Positions 30,628 to 38,484 of a stretch of 64,000 nt of DNA are shown in pieces (the first letter of the stretch is position 1; every line of letters starts with the position of its first letter). The stretch is from an uncultured Nesterenkonia sp. (lineage in GTDB: Bacteria > Actinomycetota > Actinomycetes > Actinomycetales > Micrococcaceae). Position numbers and translations under genes: made by a program. The stretch lies in NCBI GenBank assembly GCA_946222885.1, contig CAMIAK010000011.1, forward strand, positions 33,151 through 97,150, written 5' to 3'. The notes beneath the pieces are model-generated. The model had not been told where the DNA came from and ran no database searches. It worked only from the letters and a program-made list of their open reading frames with translations.

Positions 30628-32952
30628 TCACGCGCCCTTGAAGCCCCGCAGCCGCAGCGAGTTGGCGACGACGGACAGTGAGCTCAGCACCATGGCCAGC
30701 CCGGCCAGCATGGGGTTGAGCAGCCCAGCCGCGGCCAGCGGGATCGCCGCCGTGTTGTAGAGGAACGCCCAGAACAGGTTCTCGCGGATGGTCCGCAGCG
30801 TCCGGCGGGAGAGCCGCACCGCATCGGCCACCGAACGCAGGTCACCGCGGATCACGGTGATGTCCGCGGCGTCGATGGCGACGTCGGTGCCGGTGCCCAT
30901 GGCGATGCCGAGGTCGGCCTGGGCGAGTGCGGCGGCGTCGTTGACGCCGTCGCCCACCATGGCCACGGTCTTCCCCTGGGCCTGCAGGCCCCGGATGACC
31001 TCCACCTTGTCCCCGGGCAGGGCCTCAGCGATGACCTCGTCCACCCCCACCGCAGAGGCCACCCGGCGGGCCGCACCGTCATTGTCACCGGTGAGGAGCA
31101 GCGGCTCCATGCCGAGCTCCTTCAGCTGGGCGACCGCCCCCGCGGCACTGTCCTTGACCGTGTCCGCCACGATCACCACACCGGCGAAACGACCGTCGAT
31201 GCCGACCAGCACCGGCGTGCTGCCCTGGGACTCCGCGTAGCTCAGCAGCCCCCCGACCTCCGGGGGCACCTCGATGCCCTGTCCCGCCAGGAACTTCCGG
31301 CGCCCCACCAGCACCTCACGGCCGCGGACCACTCCGCTGACCCCGTAGCCCTGGTGGTTGCGGAAGTCCTCCGGGGAGGAGAGCGTGCCGGCCTTGGACC
31401 CCAGGGACTCTCGGGCGGCGTTGGTGATGGCGCGGGCCACCGGATGCTCGGAGGAGGATTCCAGAGCACCGGAGAGCCGCAGGACGGTGACGTCATCGTA
31501 GCCGTCAGCGCTGCCGGCCTGGCCCACGCTGTGCAGAGCCGTCACCTGCATGGCGCCGGTGGTGACGGTTCCGGTCTTGTCCAACACCACCGTGTCGATC
31601 CCGCGCGAGGACTCCAGCACCTCCGGCCCCTTGATCAGGATGCCCAGCTGGGCGCCGCGGCCTGTCCCGACCAGCAGCGCGGTCGGCGTCGCGAGTCCCA
31701 GCGCACAGGGGCAGGCGATGATCAGCACGGCGACGGCGGCGGTGAAGGCGGCCTCCGCGGGGGCGCCGAAGAGCAGCCAGGCCCCCAGCGTGACGGCAGC
31801 GATGATCAATACGATGGGCACGAAGATGCCGGAGATCCTGTCCGCCAGGCGCTGGACCTCGGCCTTGCCGGACTGCGCCTCCTCGACCATTCGGGCCATC
31901 TGTGCCAGCTGCGTCTGGGAGCCGACCCCGGTGGCGCGGACGGTCAGCCGGCCGGATTCGTTGACGGTCGCGCCGACCACCCGGTCACCCTCGGCCACCT
32001 CCACGGGGACCGACTCCCCGGTGAGCATGGACATGTCCACGGCCGAGGCGCCGGAGACCACGACGCCGTCGGTGGCGATCTTCTCGCCGGGCCGGACTAC
32101 GAACTCGTCGTCCACCGCGAGGTCCTTGATGGGGATGCGGACCTCCTCCCGCCCTCCGGAGACCCCGTCCCGCAGCACGGAGACCTCTTTGGCGCCCATG
32201 GTCAGCAGGGAGCGCAGGGCCTCCCCGGCGCGGGCCTTGGAGCGCTTCTCGAAGTAGCGGCCCAGCAGCAGGAAGGCGGTGACCGCCGTCGCGACCTCGA
32301 AGTACACATTGGCCGAGCCCATGCTGTGCCCGGAGACCCAGTACGGCTCCGCGAAGAGGACGAACTCATGGCGCAGATGGGGATCACCGGCATGGCCGAA
32401 GAGCATGGCGTAGAGGGACCAGATCAGCGCGGCCAGCGTTCCCAGCGAGATCAGCGTGTCCATAGTGGCCGCGCCATGGCGCGCGTTCAGCGCGGCGGCG
32501 CGGTGGAAGGGCCAGCCTGCCCACAGCACCACAGGCACGCTGAGGGCCAGGGAGACCCAGGCCCAGTAGGGGAACTGCAGGGCCGGCAGCATCGCCAGGA
32601 GCACCACGGGGAGGCTGAGCACTGCGGCGATGACCAGGCGGAGCCTGAGCAGCCTGAGGCCCTGCTCAGCAGCGGAGCCCCCGGGCGTCTCCTCCTCCGG
32701 AGGCGCGGGGAGCTGGGCGGTGTAGCCGGTCTTCTCGACCGCGGCGATGAGCTCCTCCAAGGGGGCTCCGCCGGTGACCCAGGCCTTCTCCGTGGCGTAG
32801 TTGACGCTGGCGGTGACACCGTCGAGCGTATTGAGCGTCTTCTCGACACGGTGGGCGCAGGAGGCACAGGTCATGCCGCCGATCTCCAGCTCGGTCTGCT
32901 GAGGCTCGGCCTCTGATGCACCGACCTGCCGGGTGCTGCTCCGCTCCGACAT
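30628..32952 (-). CDS. copA: Copper-exporting P1B-type ATPase
   Basis: 774 residues from ATG 32952 (AAGGAG upstream). N-terminal heavy-metal domain with GMTCASCAHRVE (26-37), eight membrane segments, TGES (311-314) in the actuator domain, the transport motif CPC (414-416), phosphorylated Asp in DKTGT (458-462), SSEHPVARAI in the nucleotide domain and GDGVNDAAALAQAD. These identify a Cu(I) efflux pump. It is divergent from csoR, and two CsoR boxes lie between the starts, so copper should induce it. It is convergent with the YecM-like gene. Confidence 0.96.
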   Translation of the reverse strand: MSERSSTRQVGASEAEPQQTELEIGGMTCASCAHRVEKTLNTLDGVTASVNYATEKAWVTGGAPLEELIAAVEKTGYTAQLPAPPEEETPGGSAAEQGLRLLRLRLVIAAVLSLPVVLLAMLPALQFPYWAWVSLALSVPVVLWAGWPFHRAAALNARHGAATMDTLISLGTLAALIWSLYAMLFGHAGDPHLRHEFVLFAEPYWVSGHSMGSANVYFEVATAVTAFLLLGRYFEKRSKARAGEALRSLLTMGAKEVSVLRDGVSGGREEVRIPIKDLAVDDEFVVRPGEKIATDGVVVSGASAVDMSMLTGESVPVEVAEGDRVVGATVNESGRLTVRATGVGSQTQLAQMARMVEEAQSGKAEVQRLADRISGIFVPIVLIIAAVTLGAWLLFGAPAEAAFTAAVAVLIIACPCALGLATPTALLVGTGRGAQLGILIKGPEVLESSRGIDTVVLDKTGTVTTGAMQVTALHSVGQAGSADGYDDVTVLRLSGALESSSEHPVARAITNAARESLGSKAGTLSSPEDFRNHQGYGVSGVVRGREVLVGRRKFLAGQGIEVPPEVGGLLSYAESQGSTPVLVGIDGRFAGVVIVADTVKDSAAGAVAQLKELGMEPLLLTGDNDGAARRVASAVGVDEVIAEALPGDKVEVIRGLQAQGKTVAMVGDGVNDAAALAQADLGIAMGTGTDVAIDAADITVIRGDLRSVADAVRLSRRTLRTIRENLFWAFLYNTAAIPLAAAGLLNPMLAGLAMVLSSLSVVANSLRLRGFKGA

Positions 32953-32995
32953 CTGGGGCTCCTTCTCGAGGACAGCGACTCTTCGCCCCTCAATA

Positions 32996-33033
32996 TACCC
33001 CCGTAGGGTACTTTTCGATACCCCAGAGGGGTA
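32996..33033. promoter_or_regulatory. Two CsoR operator boxes
   Basis: TACCCCAGAGGGGTA (33019-33033) is a perfect palindrome and TACCCCCGTAGGGTA (32996-33010) a near-perfect one, both fitting the known CsoR target (TAyCCC, short spacer, GGGrTA). They sit between copA (start 32952) and csoR (start 33044), so copper-free CsoR can shut off both genes. Centres are 23 bp apart. Confidence 0.85.
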
Positions 33034-33043
33034 TGATCTCCCC

Positions 33044-33331
33044 ATGGACAGCGACCATGGCTATATGAGCGACAAGGACAAGTATCTCGCGCGCCTGCGG
33101 CGGATCGAGGGACAGGCCCGCGGCATCCACCGGATGATCGAGGAGGACACCTACTGCATCGACATCCTCACCCAGATCAGCGCGACCACCTCAGCCCTGG
33201 AGAATGTCGCCCTGGCCCTGCTGGACGATCACCTCAGCCACTGTGTGGCCCATGCCGCGGAGCACGGCGAGGACGCCGAGGAGAAGATCGCCGAGGCCAA
33301 CGCGGCGATCAGGCGCCTGGTGAAGTCCTAG
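33044..33331 (+). CDS. csoR: Copper-sensing repressor CsoR
   Basis: 95 residues, an all-helical CsoR/RcnR-family protein: YLARLRRIEGQARGIHRMIEEDTYCIDILTQISATTSALENVALALLDDHLSHCV. The Cu(I) ligands follow the C-H-C pattern: Cys near residue 39 (TYCIDI), His near 64 (DDHLSHC, His) and Cys near 68. Binding copper releases it from the operator at 32996-33033. It is divergent from copA, the normal arrangement. An earlier in-frame start exists but would cover the operator. Confidence 0.94.
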   Translation: MDSDHGYMSDKDKYLARLRRIEGQARGIHRMIEEDTYCIDILTQISATTSALENVALALLDDHLSHCVAHAAEHGEDAEEKIAEANAAIRRLVKS

Positions 33332-33350
33332 GGCCGCCGGACCCGGACCT

Positions 33351-34556
33351 TCAGACCACGCGCTGACCCGCGCGCCACACCGCATAGGTGAGCGGCATCC
33401 CGGGCCGGTAGGCCAGGTGGATGGCCGCAGGGGCATCCAGCATATGCAGATCGGCTCGCTTGCCGACCTCGACGGAGCCCACCTCGTCCTGTGCCCGCAG
33501 CGCCAGGGCTCCGCCCATGGTCGCCGCGCGCACGGCCTCCTCCAGCGTGAGCCCCATCTGCAGCACCGCTGTGCCCACGCAGAAGCTCATCGAGGTCGTA
33601 TAGCTGGTGCCCGGGTTGCAGTTCGAGGCCAGGGCGATCTCCACCCCGGCGTCCAGCAGCCGCCGCCCCGGGGCCAGCGGCTCACGGGTGGAGAGGTCGC
33701 AGGCGGGCAGGCAGGTCGCCACCGTGCCGGGCTCCGCGGCGACCGCCGCCGAGTCCCAGCCGCTCCAGCTGCCGGCGAGCGCCTCCACATCGGCGTCCTC
33801 CAGGTAGTTCACGTGGTCCACGCTGGCCGCGCCGAGCTCGACGGCGAGCCTCACCCCCGGCCCGGTGCCCAGCTGGTTGCCGTGGACGCGCAGGCCCAGC
33901 CCGGCGTCGCGGCAGGCCTCGAGCACCCGGCGGGACTGGCCCTCGTCGAAGGCGCCGCGTTCGCAGAAGACGTCCGCCCACTGCACGTAGGGCGCGGCCG
34001 CCTCCAGCATGGGACCGCAGACCAGCTGGGTGTACTCCTCGGCGTCGGCACCCTTGGGCACCAGGTGAGCGCCCAGGAAGGTGACGGCGTCGAGCTCTCC
34101 CTGCCCGGCCAGCCCGGCCGCGATCCGCGCATGGCGGGCCTCCTCCTCCACATCCAGCCCGTAGCCGGTCTTGGTCTCCAGGAAGGTGGTGCCGCCGCGG
34201 ACCGCCTCCTCCACACGTGAGCGCAGGAGGGCGGTGAGCTCCTCGTCCGAGGCCTCCCGGGTGGCGCCGGTGGTGACGTTGATGCCGCCGGCCGCGTAGG
34301 ACTCGCCGGCCATGCGCGCCTCGAACTCAGCGCTGCGGTCCCCGGCGAAGATCATATGGGTGTGCGAGTCCACCCAGCCGGGCAGCACGGCCCGCCCGCC
34401 GGCGTCGACCTGCTCATCCGCCGCAGGAGCCTCCGCGGCGGAGCCGACCCAGGCGATGCGCCCGTCCTCCACGAGGACGGCGGCATCGGTGAGCACGCGC
34501 CGCTCAGCGTCCTGGGTGGTCAGCTCAGAGATGTTCGTGATCAGGGTGGATGCCAC
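33351..34556 (-). CDS. hutI: Imidazolonepropionase
   Basis: 401 residues, third enzyme of histidine degradation, converting 4-imidazolone-5-propionate to formiminoglutamate. Motifs: metal-binding DSHTHMIFAGDR (His65, His67), GGINVTTGATREAS, ETKTGYGLDVE, FLGAHLVPK, FCERGAFDEGQSRRVLE, HGNQLG, DHVNYLEDAD and ASNCNPGTSYTTSM, matching HutI throughout. It is the last gene of the hut operon read from 40200 and is separated from hutF by 117 bp that hold the nested palindrome at 34589-34652, so its expression may be uncoupled from the upstream genes. Confidence 0.96.
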   Translation of the reverse strand: MASTLITNISELTTQDAERRVLTDAAVLVEDGRIAWVGSAAEAPAADEQVDAGGRAVLPGWVDSHTHMIFAGDRSAEFEARMAGESYAAGGINVTTGATREASDEELTALLRSRVEEAVRGGTTFLETKTGYGLDVEEEARHARIAAGLAGQGELDAVTFLGAHLVPKGADAEEYTQLVCGPMLEAAAPYVQWADVFCERGAFDEGQSRRVLEACRDAGLGLRVHGNQLGTGPGVRLAVELGAASVDHVNYLEDADVEALAGSWSGWDSAAVAAEPGTVATCLPACDLSTREPLAPGRRLLDAGVEIALASNCNPGTSYTTSMSFCVGTAVLQMGLTLEEAVRAATMGGALALRAQDEVGSVEVGKRADLHMLDAPAAIHLAYRPGMPLTYAVWRAGQRVV

Positions 34557-34588
34557 TGCGTCTCCTCGTTCTTCGTCTCAGCTTCAAC

Positions 34589-34652
34589 TGTCCCCCGGCT
34601 GTTGCCATGTCCCCCAGAAATTTCCGGGGGATCTGACAACAACTGGGGGACA
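34589..34652. repeat. Nested palindrome between hutF and hutI
   Basis: Outer arms TGTCCCCCGGCTGTTGCC (34589-34606) and the complement of TGTCCCCCAGTTGTTGTC (34635-34652) match at 15 of 18 positions; an inner 22-bp near-palindrome runs 34610-34631. Both share the centre 34620.5. Alternative pairings also exist: CCCCCGG with CCGGGGG, and GTCCCCCAG (34609-34617) with CTGGGGGAC (34643-34651). Possible terminator, attenuator or operator for hutI. Confidence 0.7.
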
Positions 34653-34673
34653 AGTCATAGGTGGTCGGCCTTT

Positions 34674-35900
34674 TCAGGCGAAGCCGGCCAGGACCTCGCG
34701 GTAGAGCTCTGCGGGGTCGCCCAGCCGCGTGTGGACGCCGTCGCGGGCCACCTCGACGCCGTCGATCACCACAGAGACGACGTCGGCGGCGGTCGCGGTC
34801 AGCGGCAGCTGCTCGGGCCGGCTGCCGGCGGTGCGGACCGTGGCCGGGTCCACCAGCAGGTGGTCCTGGTTCTCCTCCAGGCCCAGGCTGCGCAGCCCGC
34901 CCTCCCGGCCGGCCGCGCTGATCTCAGCGGGGCTGAACCGCCCCCGGGCGCCGGTGCGCAGGCGCTCCCCGTGCTCCAGGGCGCGCATCTCCAGGTAGGG
35001 GTCGACGACGGCATGCTGGTCGGTGCCCAGCGCGATGCTCGCCCCCGCATCGGCCAGCTCCCGGGCCGGGCCGATGCCGTCGGCCAGGTCGGCCTCCGTG
35101 GTCGGGCACATGACGATGTTCGTCCCGCCGGCGCCCAGCAGCCGGATGTCCTCCTCGCTGAGATGGGTGGCATGCACCGCGGAGAGCTGCGGGGAGAGCA
35201 GCCCGTGACGCTCCAACAGCTGCGCAGGCGAGAGGCCGTAGGCCGCCTGGACCGCGCTGTTCTCGGCCGGCTGCTCCGAGAGGTGGATGTGCAGCGGGGT
35301 GTCCGGGTGGGCGGCGGCCCACTGTCCCAGCTGGGCGAGCTCGGACTCCGGAACCGCCCGCAGCGAGTGGAAAGCCGCACCCAGGCTGACCAATCCGGTG
35401 CCGCCGTCCTCCTGCGCGAGGGCAGCCTGGAGCGACTCCCACCGGCTGATCCACCCGGCGGCGTCGCCGTCCTGAAAGCGGCGCTGGGTCTCATTGAGCT
35501 GGATCTCCCGGCCCTCCTGGTCCAGTCCCCCGCTGAGGTAGCAGGTGTCCAGCAGAACCAGCCGGATGCCGGCGGCCACGGCGGCCCGGGCCAGCGCCCG
35601 CTCCATGTCATGGTCGGGATAGGGCGTCCCGTCCGGGCGGTGGTGAAGATAGTGGAACTCCCCGACGGCGCTGAAGCCGGTCACCGCCATCTCGGCGAAG
35701 ACGGCCGTGGCGAGCTTCTCGTAGCCCTCCGGGGTCAGCGAGGCCGCGGCGTCGTACATCTGCTCCCGCCAGACCCAGAAGTCCCCGCCCCCGTGATGGG
35801 TGCGGCCGCGCAGGATGCGGTGGAAGGCGTGGGAATGGGCGTTGACCGGGGCCGGGACGCGCACCAGGCCGGGACTCGTGCTCTCAGCGGCCCCGCTCAC
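34674..35900 (-). CDS. hutF: Formimidoylglutamate deiminase
   Basis: 408 residues of the amidohydrolase superfamily with HutF features: VNAHSHAFHRILRGRTH (metal HxH, residues 22-24), FHYLHHRPDGTPY, LLDTCYLSGG, HIHLSEQPAENSAVQAAYGLSPAQLLERHGLL, AVHATHLSEEDI and ALGTDQHAVVDPYLEMRALE. It converts formiminoglutamate to N-formylglutamate and ammonia, the five-step branch of histidine degradation. That branch then needs a deformylase (HutG); none is present, but an M20 amidohydrolase overlaps its start by 4 bp. Confidence 0.94.
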   Translation of the reverse strand: MSGAAESTSPGLVRVPAPVNAHSHAFHRILRGRTHHGGGDFWVWREQMYDAAASLTPEGYEKLATAVFAEMAVTGFSAVGEFHYLHHRPDGTPYPDHDMERALARAAVAAGIRLVLLDTCYLSGGLDQEGREIQLNETQRRFQDGDAAGWISRWESLQAALAQEDGGTGLVSLGAAFHSLRAVPESELAQLGQWAAAHPDTPLHIHLSEQPAENSAVQAAYGLSPAQLLERHGLLSPQLSAVHATHLSEEDIRLLGAGGTNIVMCPTTEADLADGIGPARELADAGASIALGTDQHAVVDPYLEMRALEHGERLRTGARGRFSPAEISAAGREGGLRSLGLEENQDHLLVDPATVRTAGSRPEQLPLTATAADVVSVVIDGVEVARDGVHTRLGDPAELYREVLAGFA

Positions 35901-37165
35901 AGCAGCTCCTCCAACGCATCGGCCAGGGCGACCACGCCCAGCTCGGCGTCGGCGTCCTCCACATGCTCCTCCGGGGAGTGACTGATCCCGGAGGGGTTGC
36001 GCACGAAGATCATCCCCGAGGGCACATGCGCAGCCAGCACACCGGCGTCATGCCCCGCTCCGGTGGCCAGAGTGGGCGCGCCGGGCTCGGTCCGCCGCAC
36101 CGACTCCTCCAGTGCGCGGGTCAGCTCCGGGGTGAAGTGGACGGTCCCGGAGTAGGACTCCTCGGTCATCTCCGCGGTGCAGCCCTCCACGGCGGCGATC
36201 TCGCGGCTGCGGCGGTGGATCTCCTCCACCACCGCTGCGGTGACGGCGTCCTCGGGGTGCCGGACGTCCAGCCACAGGTCCACCCGGGAGGCGATCACAT
36301 TGGTGCCGCCGGGGACGGGCTCCACCCGTCCGACGGTGCCGCGGGCGCCGTCGTGGGAGGCGGCGGCCCTCTTCACGGCCAGGACGATCTCTGCGGCGGC
36401 GATCATCGGGTCGGCGCGGTCGGCCATCAGAGTGGTGCCGGCGTGGTTGCCCTGGCCGTGGACGCTGATGCGCCAGCGGCCGTGCCCCAGGATGGAGGAC
36501 CCGACGGCGACGGCGGGCTGGCGCCCGTCGGCCTCGGTGAACTCCGGGGTGTTCAGGCCGCGGCCCTGTTCCACGTGCAGCTCGACGAAGTCGCCGATCA
36601 GCCCCATGGTCTCGGCGTCGTATCCGATCCGCGCCGGGTCCAGTCCGTTGTTCCGAGCGACCTCGCCGAAGGTCAGGCCCTGGGCGTCGGTGAGGTTCAG
36701 CGCCTTCTCCGGGGCGATCGCCCCGGCCAGCAGCCGGGAGCCCAGGCAGGCCACGCCGAAGCGGGAGCCCTCCTCCTCGGGGAAGACGGCGACGGCGAGC
36801 GCCCGGCCCCGGCTCAGCTGGCCGGAGGACTCCCGCTCGGCGAGCACGTCGACGGCGGCCAGCGCGGAGGCCACTCCGAGGGGCCCGTCGAAGGCGCCGC
36901 CGCCGGGCACCGAGTCCAGATGGGAGCCGGTGACCAGCGCGCCCTTCCGGGACTCAGCCGTACCTCCGCCGGGAAGGTCCCACCAGGCCCAGATGATGCC
37001 GTTGCGGTCAGTCTCCACGTCCAGCCCACGGGCCTCCGCCTCGGAGACGAACCATTCCCGCAGGGTCAGCTCGGAGCCGGAGTAGACCGGCCGGCTGTAG
37101 CCGCCGCGCTTGGGGTCGGTGCCGATGTCGGCGATCGCGGACATCAGGGAGTTGACGGTGCTCAT
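35897..37165 (-). CDS. M20 amidohydrolase (allantoate/N-carbamoyl-amino-acid hydrolase family)
   Basis: 422 residues of the Zn-dependent hydantoinase/carbamoylase subfamily: VTGSHLDSVPGGGAFDGPLGVAS (metal His82 and Asp93), VFPEEEGSRFG (catalytic Glu pair), FVELHVEQGRGL, GQGNHAGTTLMADRADPM and the C-terminal TGAGHDAGVLA and GISHSPEEH. It overlaps hutF and the YjiH-like gene by 4 bp each, so it is a core member of the hut operon. Inference: it removes the N-formyl group of formylglutamate in place of HutG, or hydrolyses N-carbamoylglutamate formed in thiohydantoin breakdown. Allantoate hydrolysis is unlikely here as no purine genes are near. Confidence 0.85.
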   Translation of the reverse strand: MSTVNSLMSAIADIGTDPKRGGYSRPVYSGSELTLREWFVSEAEARGLDVETDRNGIIWAWWDLPGGGTAESRKGALVTGSHLDSVPGGGAFDGPLGVASALAAVDVLAERESSGQLSRGRALAVAVFPEEEGSRFGVACLGSRLLAGAIAPEKALNLTDAQGLTFGEVARNNGLDPARIGYDAETMGLIGDFVELHVEQGRGLNTPEFTEADGRQPAVAVGSSILGHGRWRISVHGQGNHAGTTLMADRADPMIAAAEIVLAVKRAAASHDGARGTVGRVEPVPGGTNVIASRVDLWLDVRHPEDAVTAAVVEEIHRRSREIAAVEGCTAEMTEESYSGTVHFTPELTRALEESVRRTEPGAPTLATGAGHDAGVLAAHVPSGMIFVRNPSGISHSPEEHVEDADAELGVVALADALEELL

Positions 37166-38481
37166 GATCCTCCTGTGATCAGCCAGGCCAGCGGAGTGGC
37201 GATGATGAGGGTCAGGATGACGCGCTGGGCCCAGATCACCACCATATGCCAGAGCTTGATGGGGATGTCGGTGGCCAGGATGGAGGGCACCAGCGCGGAG
37301 AAGAAGATCACCGCCGAGACGCACAGCACGCCGATGACCAGGCGCAGCATCTCCGACTCGTGCCCGGCGACCAGGGTGGCCGGCAGGAACATCTCTGCCA
37401 CACCGATGGCGGCCGCCTCGGCGGCGAGCATCGGATCCGGCAGCTGCAGGGCCCAGGTGAAGGGGAGGAAGAGGTAGCCGATCCACTGGAACAGCGGGGT
37501 GTACATCGCCAGCGCCAGGCCGATCAGGCCCACCGACATGATGGAGGGCAGGATCTGCATGGCCATCACGACGCCGTCCCGGAAGGTGGACCAGGTGTTC
37601 TTCGGCAGGGCCGGGGCGGTCTTCAGCGCCTCGCCGGCCTCGGCCCAGGCCGCCCGGAAGCGGCCCGAGGTGACCTTCTCCTCAGGCTTCGCCTCCACGC
37701 CGGGATAGGGCTCGTCCGGGATGCGGCTCAGCGGGGGCAGCCGGACGACCACCACAGTCACCAGGTAGGTGACCGCCAGGGTGAGGAAGAAGTAGGTCAG
37801 CCACATGTGCATGAGGTCCAGAGTGCCGGCGACCACGATCATGAAGGTCGCCGAGACCGTGGAGAACCCGGTGGCGATGATCGCCGCCTCCCGCCCCGAG
37901 TAGCGCCCGCTCTTGTAGACGCGGTCGGTGATCAGCAGGCCGAGCGCATAGCTGCCCACGAAGGAGGCCACGGCGTCGATCGCCGAGCGGCCGGGAGTCC
38001 GCCACAGAGGGCGCATGAGCGGACGCATGAGCACCCCGATGTACTCCATGAGCCCGTAGCCGACCAGCATAGCCAGGAAGATCGCACCCACCGGGACGAT
38101 GAAGCCGACCGGGATGACCAGTGAGTTGTAGAGGAACGGCCCCAGATCCGGGTCGTGGAGGAAGGCCGGGCCGAACTCGAAGACGATCATCAGCGCGGCG
38201 AGCAGGCCCACCACATTGAGCGCGGCGAACACCGTGCGCATCGGAGACCGTCGCCACCGCCCGGTGACGAACGGATAGGCCGCCCCGCCGGCGATGATCG
38301 CCAGGGCCACATAGGGCACCGCCGGCCCGAGCACCTCACGGATGAGGGTGACCAGGTGGTCCAGCGGGATGGTCGTGTCCTCCCCGACGGTGATCGGGAC
38401 GAAGAACATGAACAGGCCCACGGCGCTGTAGAGGAAGAACCTCCACGGTGCGGGCGCTGCGGTCCGGGTCGTCTCAGCCAT
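37162..38481 (-). CDS. YjiH-family membrane protein (nucleoside-recognition GATE domain)
   Basis: 439 residues, ten or more membrane segments, with a Gate domain (EAAIIATGFSTVSATFMIVVAGTLDLMHMW) and start WRFFLYSAVGLFMFFVPITVGEDTTIPLDHL typical of YjiH proteins. It sits between hutU (3 bp upstream) and the M20 gene (4-bp overlap). YjiH-like genes are often found in hut clusters of actinobacteria, so a role in uptake of histidine or urocanate is probable, though not shown. It could also export a product. Confidence 0.85.
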   Translation of the reverse strand: MAETTRTAAPAPWRFFLYSAVGLFMFFVPITVGEDTTIPLDHLVTLIREVLGPAVPYVALAIIAGGAAYPFVTGRWRRSPMRTVFAALNVVGLLAALMIVFEFGPAFLHDPDLGPFLYNSLVIPVGFIVPVGAIFLAMLVGYGLMEYIGVLMRPLMRPLWRTPGRSAIDAVASFVGSYALGLLITDRVYKSGRYSGREAAIIATGFSTVSATFMIVVAGTLDLMHMWLTYFFLTLAVTYLVTVVVVRLPPLSRIPDEPYPGVEAKPEEKVTSGRFRAAWAEAGEALKTAPALPKNTWSTFRDGVVMAMQILPSIMSVGLIGLALAMYTPLFQWIGYLFLPFTWALQLPDPMLAAEAAAIGVAEMFLPATLVAGHESEMLRLVIGVLCVSAVIFFSALVPSILATDIPIKLWHMVVIWAQRVILTLIIATPLAWLITGGS

Positions 38482-38484
38482 GGC

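Noticed and set aside
35897..37165. Allantoate amidohydrolase for purine breakdown
   Set aside because: Family membership allows it, but coupling to hutF and absence of other allantoin genes make a histidine-pathway role more likely.
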